45,924 bases of DNA. Source: Desulfobacteria bacterium (GTDB lineage: Bacteria; Desulfobacterota; Desulfobacteria; Desulfobacterales; C00003060). This document shows positions 17,315-25,191 of the stretch, one piece after another. The notes below the pieces were generated by a model that was not told where the DNA came from, searched no databases, and was given only the letters and a program-made list of their open reading frames with translations. Numbering within the stretch: the first letter of the stretch is position 1; every line of letters begins with the position of its first letter. Where the stretch lies: assembly GCA_030145395.1 (NCBI GenBank), contig JAQYVR010000239.1:1-45924 (forward strand). The letters run 5' to 3'. The position numbers and the translations under genes are program-made.

Positions 17315-17764
17315 ATGAATAAGGAATGGGCTGAGTTCCTAAAGAGGGATTTTGTTAAGGGCTTTCCCGCCTACTGCGGTTATCAAGTCGACATAGTAGA
17401 ATACGGCAAGTTTCATACCAGCCTTAAGATTCGCCCGGATCACAAGCAACAGGATGGGTTCGTGCATGCAGGCGTGATTGCCACTATGGCAGATCATACA
17501 GCGGGATATGCAGCCTTTACAACTGTCACAGAAGACTTTCGCATTCTGACCATCGAATTCAAGATCAATTACTTTAGGCCTGCCATGGAAGAGATAATAG
17601 TCTGCCGTTCAAAAGTGATCAATAAAGGCAAGAGAATTATCGTGTCAGAGTCCGAGGTATTTAGTGTATCAGGCGGAGACGAAAGACTTGTCTCCAAGGC
17701 CATGGTAACGTTAATGGCAGTGCCAACATCCAGTCTTGCCAACACACAATCTGATGGCAATTGA
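17315..17764 (+). CDS. PaaI-family hotdog thioesterase
   Basis: A 149-residue hotdog-fold acyl-CoA thioesterase. The PaaI signature is FVHAGVIATMADHTAGYAAF, with the conserved Asp as catalytic acid, followed by LTIEFKINYFRPAMEE in the second half. Members hydrolyse aryl- or acyl-CoA thioesters in the cytoplasm; the substrate here cannot be told. ATG 17315 has a GGGGG purine run close upstream. It overlaps the GNAT acetyltransferase gene by 11 bases, so the two are translated together and may act on related CoA compounds. Confidence 0.88.
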   Translation: MNKEWAEFLKRDFVKGFPAYCGYQVDIVEYGKFHTSLKIRPDHKQQDGFVHAGVIATMADHTAGYAAFTTVTEDFRILTIEFKINYFRPAMEEIIVCRSKVINKGKRIIVSESEVFSVSGGDERLVSKAMVTLMAVPTSSLANTQSDGN

Positions 17765-18278
17765 TTATATTAGAAATTCGAAATTGAGTGACGTGAGATT
17801 AACCGGATATTTTCCGGGCGTAATCGGGAAGATAACTGATCTCCATGCAACATATTACTATGACAACTGGAATCTTGATACCTCATTCGAAACCCAGGTT
17901 GGAAGAGAATTGTCAGAGTTCATCGGTGAATTTGAGGAGAATCGGGATGGATTTTGGGTGGCCACTGTAGCAGGCGAGTTCACAGGTTCCGTTGCAGTAG
18001 ACGGACGACACACAAGCCAGCAGGGCGCACGCCTGCGGTGGCTTATTGTTACTCCAAGTCTTCAGGGGCGAGGGATAGGCGGTGTTCTGATCAGAGAGGC
18101 TATCGAATTCTGCAAACGTGTGGGTTACAAAAAAGTATATCTATGGACTTTCAAGGGTCTGGAGGCAGCTCGTCTTCTTTATGAACGTGCAGGATTTCGG
18201 CATTGTGAAGAGCACGATGTCAACCAGTGGGGGAGGCGGTTAACCGAGCAGATGTTTGAAATGCATTTTGATATATAG
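17754..18278 (+). CDS. GNAT-family N-acetyltransferase
   Basis: A 174-residue acetyl-CoA-dependent acyltransferase. The acetyl-CoA binding motif A is WLIVTPSLQGRGIGGVLIRE and motif B is KKVYLWTFKGLEAARLLYER with the usual AGF turn. The N-terminal part (ITDLHATYYYDNWNLDTSFE) is the type seen in GNAT proteins that are elsewhere fused to MarR regulators; no helix-turn-helix is present here. I took ATG 17754, overlapping the thioesterase by 11 bases; a TTG at 17736 is also possible. Transcription is likely ended by the hairpin at 18356-18394. Confidence 0.87.
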   Translation: MAIDYIRNSKLSDVRLTGYFPGVIGKITDLHATYYYDNWNLDTSFETQVGRELSEFIGEFEENRDGFWVATVAGEFTGSVAVDGRHTSQQGARLRWLIVTPSLQGRGIGGVLIREAIEFCKRVGYKKVYLWTFKGLEAARLLYERAGFRHCEEHDVNQWGRRLTEQMFEMHFDI

Positions 18279-18355
18279 ACGCGAAGTGAACGTAAAACCG
18301 ATCGGAACTTCGTCACACAAGAAACTCAATACGCTTTCAGGGCAATCCAACACAT

Positions 18356-18394
18356 GTGAAGCTTCCCCGTCCTTCAGGGCGGGGGAAGCTTCAC
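18356..18394. terminator. GC hairpin copy C, acting as bidirectional terminator
   Basis: A 13-bp perfect outer stem, GTGAAGCTTCCCC (18356-18368) with GGGGAAGCTTCAC (18382-18394), continues with a slightly mismatched inner stem and the loop TTCA, then TTTT on the plus strand. It lies between convergent genes. It shares core and flanks with the hairpins at 887-916 and 16465-16504. The stop codon of the minus-strand gene sits in its loop. Confidence 0.7.
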
Positions 18395-19192
18395 TTTTAC
18401 GGTCTGACCGACTCTGGCCTTGAAATGGCTGCGAGCATCTCCCTGGTTCAAGGAAATCTCAAGAAGCTTGCGGCTTCCGAAGATGGCGACAGAAGAGCCG
18501 GCCTTTACTCGCTCATAAGACTTTGACACCCCTCGAATCTTAAACCTTCCCAGCCTGACTACAACCCCTTTTGATCTTGTATTACCTTTATAGCCCTCAA
18601 ATACTGCCTGGCTGATATTTGTGACAAGATTCCCGAAATGATCAATCGATATCACGGTTCCAACGAGTTCATCTCCTGCAGAGACAAATGGTGCAGGGAT
18701 CTCAATCCTATTTATGTCCTTGAGTTCAACCTCCTGCCCCAAGCGTAGTATATCCAAGCCCTTTGACAGGTGGGCTGCGACCGGAGCCAATATGTCACGG
18801 CCGTGAAATGTGTCACTCACCGGCTTCAGGAAATACTTATGGTTTGTTATCGCACAGATCTTCTCGACTTTCTTATCCTGTGTGACCATCGTCAGGACGC
18901 CATTGTCAGGCGCCACGAAGAAATGGCCTTCCTTTTTCAGACAAATGATCTTCCTCTTTCCACCAACACCGGGATCTACTACGATCACATGAATGGAACC
19001 TTTTGGAAAATACTTAAACGACGCGCTGATGGCTATGGCTGCCTGCCTGATGTCATGTCTGGCAATGTTATGGGTAATGTCAACCATATGAACGTTTCGG
19101 TTTATGGAGAGGATGACTCCCTTCATCACTCCCACATACTCATCCTGAAGACCAAAATCGGTCAAAAGGGTGATTACCGCGTCCTTTTTCAT
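18374..19192 (-). CDS. S-adenosyl-L-methionine hydroxide adenosyltransferase (DUF62 family)
   Basis: Cleaves SAM with water/hydroxide to adenosine and methionine; it is related to fluorinase and chlorinase. The family triad is present: Asp73 (VVDPGVGG), Arg80 and His130 (DTFHGRD), plus the adenosine-binding LLTDFGLQDEYVGVMKG near the N terminus and APDNG. The C-terminal domain has DHFGNLVTNI. The frame is open upstream to 19336, but that part covers repeat sequence, so ATG 19192 (272 residues) is the start. The last residues (LPPP) and the TGA stop are encoded by the hairpin repeat at 18356-18394, which suggests the repeat landed in or replaced the original gene end. A halogenase is unlikely because the triad is intact. 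Confidence 0.92.
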   Translation of the reverse strand: MKKDAVITLLTDFGLQDEYVGVMKGVILSINRNVHMVDITHNIARHDIRQAAIAISASFKYFPKGSIHVIVVDPGVGGKRKIICLKKEGHFFVAPDNGVLTMVTQDKKVEKICAITNHKYFLKPVSDTFHGRDILAPVAAHLSKGLDILRLGQEVELKDINRIEIPAPFVSAGDELVGTVISIDHFGNLVTNISQAVFEGYKGNTRSKGVVVRLGRFKIRGVSKSYERVKAGSSVAIFGSRKLLEISLNQGDARSHFKARVGQTVKVKLPPP

Positions 19193-19238
19193 GTTAGCAC
19201 TTACTCTAATCGCAGAGATTCCCGCGTTTACAGACGCC

Positions 19239-19302
19239 ACGGAGCAATGAAGCATGTCAGAGTACTCCAATACTCCATTACTCCAACACTCCATTACTCC
19301 GC
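19239..19302. repeat. Short-unit stutter array (TACTCCAA type)
   Basis: Five consecutive 8-base units run from 19263 to 19302: TACTCCAA, TACTCCAT, TACTCCAA, CACTCCAT, TACTCCGC. A weak inverted partner, CGGAGCAATGAAGCATG, lies at 19240-19256. The array starts in the base that completes the ruvB stop codon. Confidence 0.75.
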
Positions 19303-20354
19303 TATTTGAAAAGCCCTGGCTGGACTGGCAAACCAAAATGTCGGTAGGCTTCTTCTGAAACCCTCCGGCCAGATGAGGTGCGAGTCAAAAATCCGATCTG
19401 CAACAAATACGGCTCCACAACATCCACCAGGGTATCAGCCTCTTCTTGCAGTGTTGCTGCAATTGCCTCGATTCCCACGGGACCGCCTTTGTAAAAGTCT
19501 ATGATGGCTTTCAAAAACTTCCTGTCCAAGGCTGTCAGGCCATTTCCGTCCACTCCTTCAAGTTCCAATGCCTCCTGAACCGTGGCCTTATGGATGATCC
19601 CATCTCCCCTCACCTGGGCAAAATCCCGTACCCGCTTCAACAGCCTATTCACGATTCGAGGCGTTCCCCGTGAACGGCAGGCAATCTCTTGAGCACCATC
19701 GTTGTCGATGCTTATATCCAACAGGGCAGCAGAACGCTTGGCAATATGAGTCAAGTCCTCGTCACAATAGAAATCAAGGGTTCTGAATATCCCAAAGCGT
19801 TCACGAAGGGGTGGCGAAAGCGAGCCTGCCCGCGTCGTGGCCCCGACTAAGACAAATTGTTCCAGGCGATAACGATGACTCCTTGCATGAATTCCCTTGT
19901 CAAAGATAAAATCGACTGCAAAGTCCTCCATGGCAGGATAAAGAAACTCCTCAATAACCCTGGGAAGACGATGCATCTCGTCGATAAAGAGCACATCTCC
20001 TTCTTCAAGATGAGTGAGTATACCCAGGAGATCGCCCCCTTTTTCAAGGGCAGGCCCGGAGGTTACTGTGATATTAGCACCCATCTCCTCGGCAATAATG
20101 TGGGCAAGGGTAGTCTTCCCCAAACCAGGAGGGGCGTGAAACAGGACGTGATCCAGGGGCTCTTTCCGCCCAAGCGCCGCCTCGATGGCAATCTTGAGGG
20201 TCTCCACCACCTTCGCCTGACCGACATATTCCTTCAGACGTTTTGGCCTTAGGCTAATAAACTCTGATTTCTCCTCCATATCTACTGATCCCGAAGAAAG
20301 TGTGGAATGGGTGGTGTCATCAGCCGCACCTTTTCGAGAGTTGTCCTGTCCCAT
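19302..20354 (-). CDS. ruvB: Holliday junction branch-migration ATPase RuvB
   Basis: The AAA+ motor that with RuvA drives branch migration of Holliday junctions. The 350 residues contain Walker A PPGLGKTT, Walker B DEMHRLP, sensor 1 in [21 protein letters not shown], and the C-terminal winged helix that contacts DNA ([20 protein letters not shown]). The N-terminal ~25 residues ([20 protein letters not shown]) are a variable extension. ATG 20354 overlaps the ruvA stop in ATGA, so ruvA and ruvB are translationally coupled. The TAG stop is followed directly by an 8-base stutter array. Confidence 0.97.
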   Translation of the reverse strand: MGQDNSRKGAADDTTHSTLSSGSVDMEEKSEFISLRPKRLKEYVGQAKVVETLKIAIEAALGRKEPLDHVLFHAPPGLGKTTLAHIIAEEMGANITVTSGPALEKGGDLLGILTHLEEGDVLFIDEMHRLPRVIEEFLYPAMEDFAVDFIFDKGIHARSHRYRLEQFVLVGATTRAGSLSPPLRERFGIFRTLDFYCDEDLTHIAKRSAALLDISIDNDGAQEIACRSRGTPRIVNRLLKRVRDFAQVRGDGIIHKATVQEALELEGVDGNGLTALDRKFLKAIIDFYKGGPVGIEAIAATLQEEADTLVDVVEPYLLQIGFLTRTSSGRRVSEEAYRHFGLPVQPGLFK

Positions 20355-20971
20355 CAGGAGGTCTCTCCGCGATAGACTTCTTCAAACAGCTCCTCTGCTG
20401 TGGCTATGTTCCTGTTTCTTCTTAAGGCTGCGGTGATCATCTCCCTGGCCTCCCTTGCCTTATGGCCGAGCTGCTTTGAAAGGACTTCCTGCACCTGATC
20501 AACAAAATCTTCAGAAATGGAAGCCGCGGTGGGCTCTTCGGCCTGACGGATCAAGGCAAACTTGGCCACCTTACCTTCCAGGGTAGCCAAAACCTTCTGG
20601 GCTGTCCTATTACCTATCCCTTTCAGTCGCTTAAGATACAACGAGTCCCTCGATTCGATCGCCCGGGCAATATCGCGAACCGGCAATGAGAGGGCCTGAA
20701 CCGCCTTCATGGGTCCTATATCTTCGACCGAAATGAAATGACGGAAGAACTCCCTCTCCACCTCTAAGTTGAAACCGATCAGGGTCGGCTTAGGCTGTCG
20801 CTCGGTCTGGTGATAGTAGATGTACAAGGCAACATCGTCTCCAGTCTTTTTGGCATTAAAGGTCTTTCTGACAAAAAAAGGCAGAAGTATTTCGTAACCA
20901 ATTTGATTGTTCAGCAGCAAGATTCGATCCTCATCCTTCTTTAGCAATTTGCCTTCCAAATATCCAATCAT
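20354..20971 (-). CDS. ruvA: Holliday junction DNA-binding protein RuvA
   Basis: A 205-residue junction-recognition subunit that forms tetramers on four-way DNA and recruits RuvB. It has the N-terminal OB-fold ([20 protein letters not shown]), tandem helix-hairpin-helix motifs ([20 protein letters not shown] and [20 protein letters not shown]), and the small C-terminal domain III that regulates RuvB ([20 protein letters not shown]). ATG 20971 has GAGG 7 nt upstream. In many genomes ruvC lies directly upstream; here a repeat-filled gap of 352 bases separates them. Confidence 0.96.
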   Translation of the reverse strand: MIGYLEGKLLKKDEDRILLLNNQIGYEILLPFFVRKTFNAKKTGDDVALYIYYHQTERQPKPTLIGFNLEVEREFFRHFISVEDIGPMKAVQALSLPVRDIARAIESRDSLYLKRLKGIGNRTAQKVLATLEGKVAKFALIRQAEEPTAASISEDFVDQVQEVLSKQLGHKAREAREMITAALRRNRNIATAEELFEEVYRGETS

Positions 20972-21323
20972 CTTCTGCCTCTATTATCCCTGAGCCTTAA
21001 AACCGCTACAACTGGTGGGTATTATCGCATACTCAATACCCCAGGCGTGTTGTTTATGCAACGTTAGGGTAATTGGAAGCCATTGCAAAACCTCAGATCG
21101 CGTTCGAGGGCAAGGCGAAAGCCGATGAAAAAGCGCAGCATACACGGGAGTATGTGAGCATTTTGCATAAACCGCCAGACCGCCCATTGGCGGGATGGCC
21201 TTAAGTACAAAGCGAAGCGAGTACTTAAGGGCGCGATTAGGCGCTTAGATTTAAGTTTTGCGCAGCAAAACAACAGGTTTTCAACACAGCCATCGAGCGT
21301 TAGATGGGGTTTTGAACTGGCTT
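20972..21323. other. Repeat-filled gap between ruvC and ruvA
   Basis: There is no gene in these 352 bases. They hold a dispersed repeat with the core at 21127-21165 (shared with 22791-22829) and a perfect 10-bp palindrome CCTTAAGTAC ... GTACTTAAGG (21199-21230, 12-base loop). Short open frames here lack ribosome binding sites. Confidence 0.6.
21083..21284. repeat. Dispersed intergenic repeat with GCATACAC/GTATGTG core, copy 1
   Basis: The 39-base core (21127-21165) differs from the copy at 22791-22829 at only two bases, and both sit in gaps beside tol/ruv genes. Weak outer inverted repeats (TTGCAAAACCT near 21084 and AGGTTTTCAA near 21276) suggest the boundaries. No coding capacity. Confidence 0.55.
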
Positions 21324-21809
21324 TTATGCATGCCTGAACATGCCCACCAGGGCGAGGGCTACGGCGTCAGATGCGTGTGACGGCGTAATGGGTGTATCTC
21401 TCTTCAAGAGATGTCTGACCGCCCTCTCCATCTGACTCTTTGTGGCATTGCCGTTTCCGGTCAGTATTCGCTTGACTTCCCGAACAGGGACCTCAATTGC
21501 CGCTATGCGGCACTGAGAACACGCCAGCAGTATTACCCCACACACCTTTCCGAGGGTAATGCCCGTTTTAGGGAATTGCTTGACGGAAAAGATGTCTTCG
21601 ATGACCATCAGGTCTGGTTTCTGGGAATTAAGGACGGAACAAAGCTCAGAAAAGATTTGTTGCAGCCTGTCAGGCAAGGTCTCGGCCTTTGAAGTTCGAA
21701 TCGTGCCGAAGGTATATTCTCTAATCCGGGAACCGGACCCTTGGACTATCCCATAACCTGTTGCGGCTAGGCCAGGATCTATTCCGATAACCGTGAGTGC
21801 TGGTTTCAA
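21324..21809 (-). CDS. ruvC: Holliday junction endonuclease RuvC
   Basis: A 161-residue RNase H-fold resolvase that cuts Holliday junctions symmetrically. The catalytic acids are visible: Asp11 (VIGIDPGLAATGYG), Glu71 (LMVIEDIF), and His145/Asp148 (SHASDAVALAL). It is about ten residues shorter than the E. coli protein, mostly at the C terminus. The start appears to be TTG 21809 since no ATG or GTG lies before the conserved core. It follows cpoB (its end and the ruvC start are 18 bases apart), so it is probably in the tol-pal transcription unit. Confidence 0.95.
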   Translation of the reverse strand: MKPALTVIGIDPGLAATGYGIVQGSGSRIREYTFGTIRTSKAETLPDRLQQIFSELCSVLNSQKPDLMVIEDIFSVKQFPKTGITLGKVCGVILLACSQCRIAAIEVPVREVKRILTGNGNATKSQMERAVRHLLKRDTPITPSHASDAVALALVGMFRHA

Positions 21810-21827
21810 ACCCAGGTGCCGGCCCCG

Positions 21828-22655
21828 TCAATCTTTTAGTGTCTTCAATTTGTTCTTGGCGACATTAGCCTCGTTGGAATCCGGAAACTTTCGAATCAAT
21901 TCCTTTAAGATAAGCCCCGCATTCGCGTTGTCACCGAGATTAAGAAAGGCCAAACCTTGCTTAAGCAGGGCGCTGGGGGTCTTATTCCCCTTGGGGTAGC
22001 CTTCAATCACCTTTTGATATTCTAGTATGGCCTTTTCGTACCACTTCTCGTGATAGTAGATCTCCCCAAGCCAGAACTGCGCACCGTCAGCCATTTCGGA
22101 CTTCGGATACTGTTTCAAAAAGGACCGAAACAACTCTCGAGCATTCTCATACTCACCCCTGTCAAAGCGTTGTTTGGCCATGGAATAGAGGGCTTCCGGG
22201 GTTTCCTCTACTCCCTCGTCTCCCTTTTCAGGTTCATCCTGGTCCGCATCCGAAGCGACAAGGTTTTCTGAAGGCTCCATCCCTAAATATTGTTCTATCC
22301 GGACAAGTCGATCTATGGTGCTTTGCAGAGACTCTTCCAGGCCCTGTATGCGAGTCTCCAACTTACCGGCACCATATTGGCTTTGTTCAAACTCCCCACG
22401 AAGTTGTCCCATTTCGTCTCTGAGGTCATCTGCGAGCGCATGGAGCTCGGCATATCTGTCGCGATAGTCCTGATCAGACTTTGTCCGCTCTTCTTGATAA
22501 CGCTCAACTTCAGACCGAAGCGATGCCTTCTCCCGCTCCAAGGATATCACTCGGTCATTGACCGTTACGAGATCGTCTTGGAAGGCGCAGCCGCCTGATA
22601 AGATGAGCCCAAATACTACAAGGGCCATCCACGATACACCTATCTTGTTGCTCAT
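21828..22655 (-). CDS. cpoB: Tol-Pal system lipoprotein CpoB (YbgF)
   Basis: A 275-residue envelope protein that coordinates outer-membrane constriction with peptidoglycan synthesis in systems studied. It has a lipoprotein-type signal (MALVVFGLILSGGC), a long coiled coil (about 25-120, LEREKASLRSEVERYQEERT) for trimerisation, an acidic linker, and C-terminal TPR repeats (ALYSMAKQRFDRGEYENARE, FWLGEIYYHEKWYEKAILEY). The E. coli protein is periplasmic and not lipidated; the Cys here suggests a membrane anchor. ATG 22655 has AAAGGG about 9 nt upstream; a longer frame to 22700 lacks a site. It is the last tol gene. Confidence 0.9.
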   Translation of the reverse strand: MSNKIGVSWMALVVFGLILSGGCAFQDDLVTVNDRVISLEREKASLRSEVERYQEERTKSDQDYRDRYAELHALADDLRDEMGQLRGEFEQSQYGAGKLETRIQGLEESLQSTIDRLVRIEQYLGMEPSENLVASDADQDEPEKGDEGVEETPEALYSMAKQRFDRGEYENARELFRSFLKQYPKSEMADGAQFWLGEIYYHEKWYEKAILEYQKVIEGYPKGNKTPSALLKQGLAFLNLGDNANAGLILKELIRKFPDSNEANVAKNKLKTLKD

Positions 22656-22710
22656 TCCTTTAGACCCTTTGAAAATTGCAACTTGGCTAAGTTTAGGCAC
22701 GTTGAGCGAT

Positions 22711-22884
22711 TAAAACTCATCTCAAGAATGTGGATCAGGGTTCAGGGCAAGTCGTAGATCCCGAGCTTGCGGTCGGGGGCGCGGGACGGCGAAAAAGCGC
22801 AGCATACACGTCAGTATGTGAGCATTTTGAGCCGACACGCAACGCCGCCATGGGGACTCAGACGCATTTTTGAGACGAGTTTTA
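22711..22884. mobile_element. MITE-like foldback element between pal and cpoB
   Basis: The left end TAAAACTCATCTCAAGAATG (22711-22730) and the reverse complement of the right end, TAAAACTCGTCTCAAAAATG (22865-22884), match at 18 of 20 bases. The 174-bp element holds the core repeated at 21127-21165. It has no gene and splits the otherwise compact pal-cpoB junction. It accounts for most of the 355-base gap. Confidence 0.65.
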
Positions 22885-23010
22885 GAATCTTTGCTCCTGG
22901 CATAAAAAGGTCAGGTATCTTCTCTTGAGAGAAAAGCTGAAGCGAGACTTTTCCTCCGATCCTTTTCCTGAGAGATCAACGGGAAAGCCGATAATGATCT
23001 TACTAATAGT

Positions 23011-23556
23011 CTACTCTAGAACAAAATGAACTCGTCTATTCTTGGCCCATGCCTCATCATTGTTGGCTGGGTCAAGAGGTTTCTCCTCACCATAACTAAT
23101 GGTCGTCAGGCGTTGAGATGCAATCCCGACATTAACCAGAAAACTTTTGGTGCTACTAGCACGGCGATCGCCCAGGGCCATATTGTACTCACTGGTCCCG
23201 CGTTCATCACAATGGCCTTCAACAATGACTGAGGTGTTAGGGTGTGCCATCATCCATTTTGCCCTATCCCTAAGAATACGCTTGGCCTCAGGCAAGAGTC
23301 CTGACTTATCAAATTCGAAGTGGATATCTTCATTCTGGAACTTTTGCCTCGCAGCCATCTCTGCACGCTGCTCCCGCAAACGCTCCTCTTCCAAGGCCCT
23401 TGCTTGGGCGTCCCCTTCCAGACGTTTTGCCCCAGTGGACTCTGTCCCAGTCACCCCTGGCTCAGACTTAACCTGTTTCTTGGCACAGGAAGCTGTGAAT
23501 ATGAGCCCCGGAATCACCAACAAAAGCGCCAAACCTATCCAGAACCTTTTTGTCAT
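23011..23556 (-). CDS. pal: Peptidoglycan-associated lipoprotein Pal
   Basis: An outer-membrane lipoprotein of 181 residues that links the membrane to peptidoglycan and binds TolB. It has a signal peptide with lipobox FTASC, a charged helical linker (LEGDAQARALEEERLREQRA), and an OmpA-like domain with the peptidoglycan-binding region VIVEGHCDERGTSEYNMALG and DRRASSTKSFLVNVGI. ATG 23556 lies behind GGAGGAGG. It is downstream of tolB in the tol operon, with a 231-base gap holding a hairpin. Confidence 0.96.
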   Translation of the reverse strand: MTKRFWIGLALLLVIPGLIFTASCAKKQVKSEPGVTGTESTGAKRLEGDAQARALEEERLREQRAEMAARQKFQNEDIHFEFDKSGLLPEAKRILRDRAKWMMAHPNTSVIVEGHCDERGTSEYNMALGDRRASSTKSFLVNVGIASQRLTTISYGEEKPLDPANNDEAWAKNRRVHFVLE

Positions 23557-23658
23557 AATCCTACCTCCTCCGAAGCAAAAGTTGATTGCTGAAACCTATT
23601 CCCAACGGAATGTCGTCCAAACGTGTTGGACCCGGGAAAACCGATTAATATTGAAGAA

Positions 23659-23678
23659 CCCCGCAGCAACCTGCGGGG
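23659..23678 (-). terminator. Possible attenuator/terminator hairpin between tolB and pal
   Basis: CCCCGCAG-CAAC-CTGCGGGG is an 8-bp perfect GC stem. On the minus strand it is followed by TTCTTCAATATT, only moderately T-rich. It lies 110 bases past the tolB stop and may reduce read-through or protect the mRNA end. Confidence 0.45.
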
Positions 23679-23787
23679 AATGCGCTCGCTGTTGCGGTTC
23701 ACAACTCATCTATGCTCCTGAAATCTCATGGTTACTTGAAACCCGGGAAAAAGTCAAGTGCCCAAATTCCGGAATCTCCTCGAGATT

Positions 23788-25113
23788 TCAGTAACCAGTG
23801 AGCCTTGGCGACCAACTCGGGTTGGTCTGTTCACCATTAAGGATCAAGAGGCGACGCTGGTCAGTCCCGTTAGCATTCATCACATAGATCCTGGATGGCC
23901 CTTCCCTGTTCGAGCTGAAGGCAATGAGAGTCCCATCCGGAGACCACGTTGGCGATTCATTATTCCCGGCACCCTGGGTCAGTTGAATTGGGCCCTGTCC
24001 TTCCGCCCCTATAAGGTAGATATCAAACTGACCCTTGCTCAAACCCACGTAAGCTATGAAATTACCCCGGGGTGACCACTGGGGTGAGGTATTGTAGCGT
24101 CCTTCATAGGTAAGCCTACGGGCATTGCCGCCTGCGACGTTTTTTACGTAAATCTGGGGAGATCCGGATCGGTTTGAAACAAAGGCAAACTTTTTGCCAT
24201 CAGGCGACAATGTGGGGGCAACATCAATACCCCAATGTCGTGTCAATTTCCTCATGATCTTCCCGTTTCCGCTCAACAGATAGATCGATGGGTTGCCTTC
24301 ATGGGAAAGAGATGCCAAAAGTGCAAATTGTCCTGGAACCCAAGCCGGAGTAATACTTGTCGATCCCTTGAGACTGACAACCGTGCCCCGCTTTTCCTTG
24401 ATGTGTCTTATGAAAATATCCGGTTTTCCATGCCTGTAATCCGTATAAGCCAGCCACTTGCCATCTGAGGACCAGGCAGGAAACAGCGTAATCGTTCCGG
24501 TGTCTGTAAACCGCCTTGGATTGTATCCGTCGAAATCTGCAATGTAAATCTCCTTGGACCCTGTGGTGGTCGACACAAACCCAATCTGACTACTGAAAAT
24601 GCCGCGGTGGCCCGTCAGACGAAGGATCATTTCATCACAGAACCGATGGATAATTCGCCTCTTGTCCTCCTGTCGACCTGTGTATCGCTTGCCCATAATT
24701 AGACGGCCATCAAAGGCATCAAACAGCCGAAGTTCCATCTCAAGCAGGTCCCCGTTATACTTGAATCCGCACTTTATGAGGAGTTCGGCGCCGACGTCGG
24801 TCCAGTTCTTGAAATTTATTTCACGCTGCACTAGACCAGCTTCTTGGGGGTCTTCGAGAAAGCTTTCGCGATCCAGAATCTTGAAAAAACCGGTAAAGTC
24901 TGTTGATTCTGTCAGGAGTTCAGAAAGGGTTTTAGCAAGCTGACTGTGGGGCTGGCCTCCGCTCATGTCTTTGAAAATCGGGATGGCTGTTGGGATTTTC
25001 CTCAGATACGGGGCGTTAATATCGATATAGACCCTCGCCTGGCAAGGCCTATTCAAACAGACAACCAGTATAACAAAAAGTGCCAGAATTACAAATAGAT
25101 GTGATCTCTTCAA
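23788..25113 (-). CDS. tolB: Tol-Pal periplasmic protein TolB
   Basis: A 441-residue periplasmic protein with a signal peptide (LFVILALFVILVVCLNRPCQA), an N-terminal alpha/beta domain (to about 165, IPIFKDMSGG, TDFTGFFKILDRESF) and a six-bladed beta-propeller whose repeats are visible as FPAWSSDGKWLAYTD, APTLSPDGKKFAFVSNRSG, SPQWSPRGNFIAYV and SPTWSPDGTLIAFSSNREG. It relays between TolA and Pal. The start is TTG 25113 with GGAGGG about 10 nt upstream. Downstream hairpin 23659-23678 separates it from pal. Confidence 0.97.
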   Translation of the reverse strand: MKRSHLFVILALFVILVVCLNRPCQARVYIDINAPYLRKIPTAIPIFKDMSGGQPHSQLAKTLSELLTESTDFTGFFKILDRESFLEDPQEAGLVQREINFKNWTDVGAELLIKCGFKYNGDLLEMELRLFDAFDGRLIMGKRYTGRQEDKRRIIHRFCDEMILRLTGHRGIFSSQIGFVSTTTGSKEIYIADFDGYNPRRFTDTGTITLFPAWSSDGKWLAYTDYRHGKPDIFIRHIKEKRGTVVSLKGSTSITPAWVPGQFALLASLSHEGNPSIYLLSGNGKIMRKLTRHWGIDVAPTLSPDGKKFAFVSNRSGSPQIYVKNVAGGNARRLTYEGRYNTSPQWSPRGNFIAYVGLSKGQFDIYLIGAEGQGPIQLTQGAGNNESPTWSPDGTLIAFSSNREGPSRIYVMNANGTDQRRLLILNGEQTNPSWSPRLTGY

Positions 25114-25191
25114 CGTTCTTCAACCCTCCAAAATATTAATGTACAGGAAGCATATACAAACGGGCTTTGAAACCAGTTCCCCAAAAAAAAA

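Noticed and set aside
17315..17764. The hotdog thioesterase as the missing YbgC of the Tol system
   Set aside because: Its active-site segment (HAGVIATMADHTAGYAAF) is of the PaaI type, and it is far from tolQ on the other strand.
871..18394. The repeated GC hairpins as CRISPR repeats
   Set aside because: Copies are thousands of bases apart, not regularly spaced, differ in flanks, and there are no cas genes.
19193..19336. Extended N terminus of the SAM hydroxide adenosyltransferase
   Set aside because: It would translate a stutter array and overlap the ruvB end; the conserved protein begins at ATG 19192.
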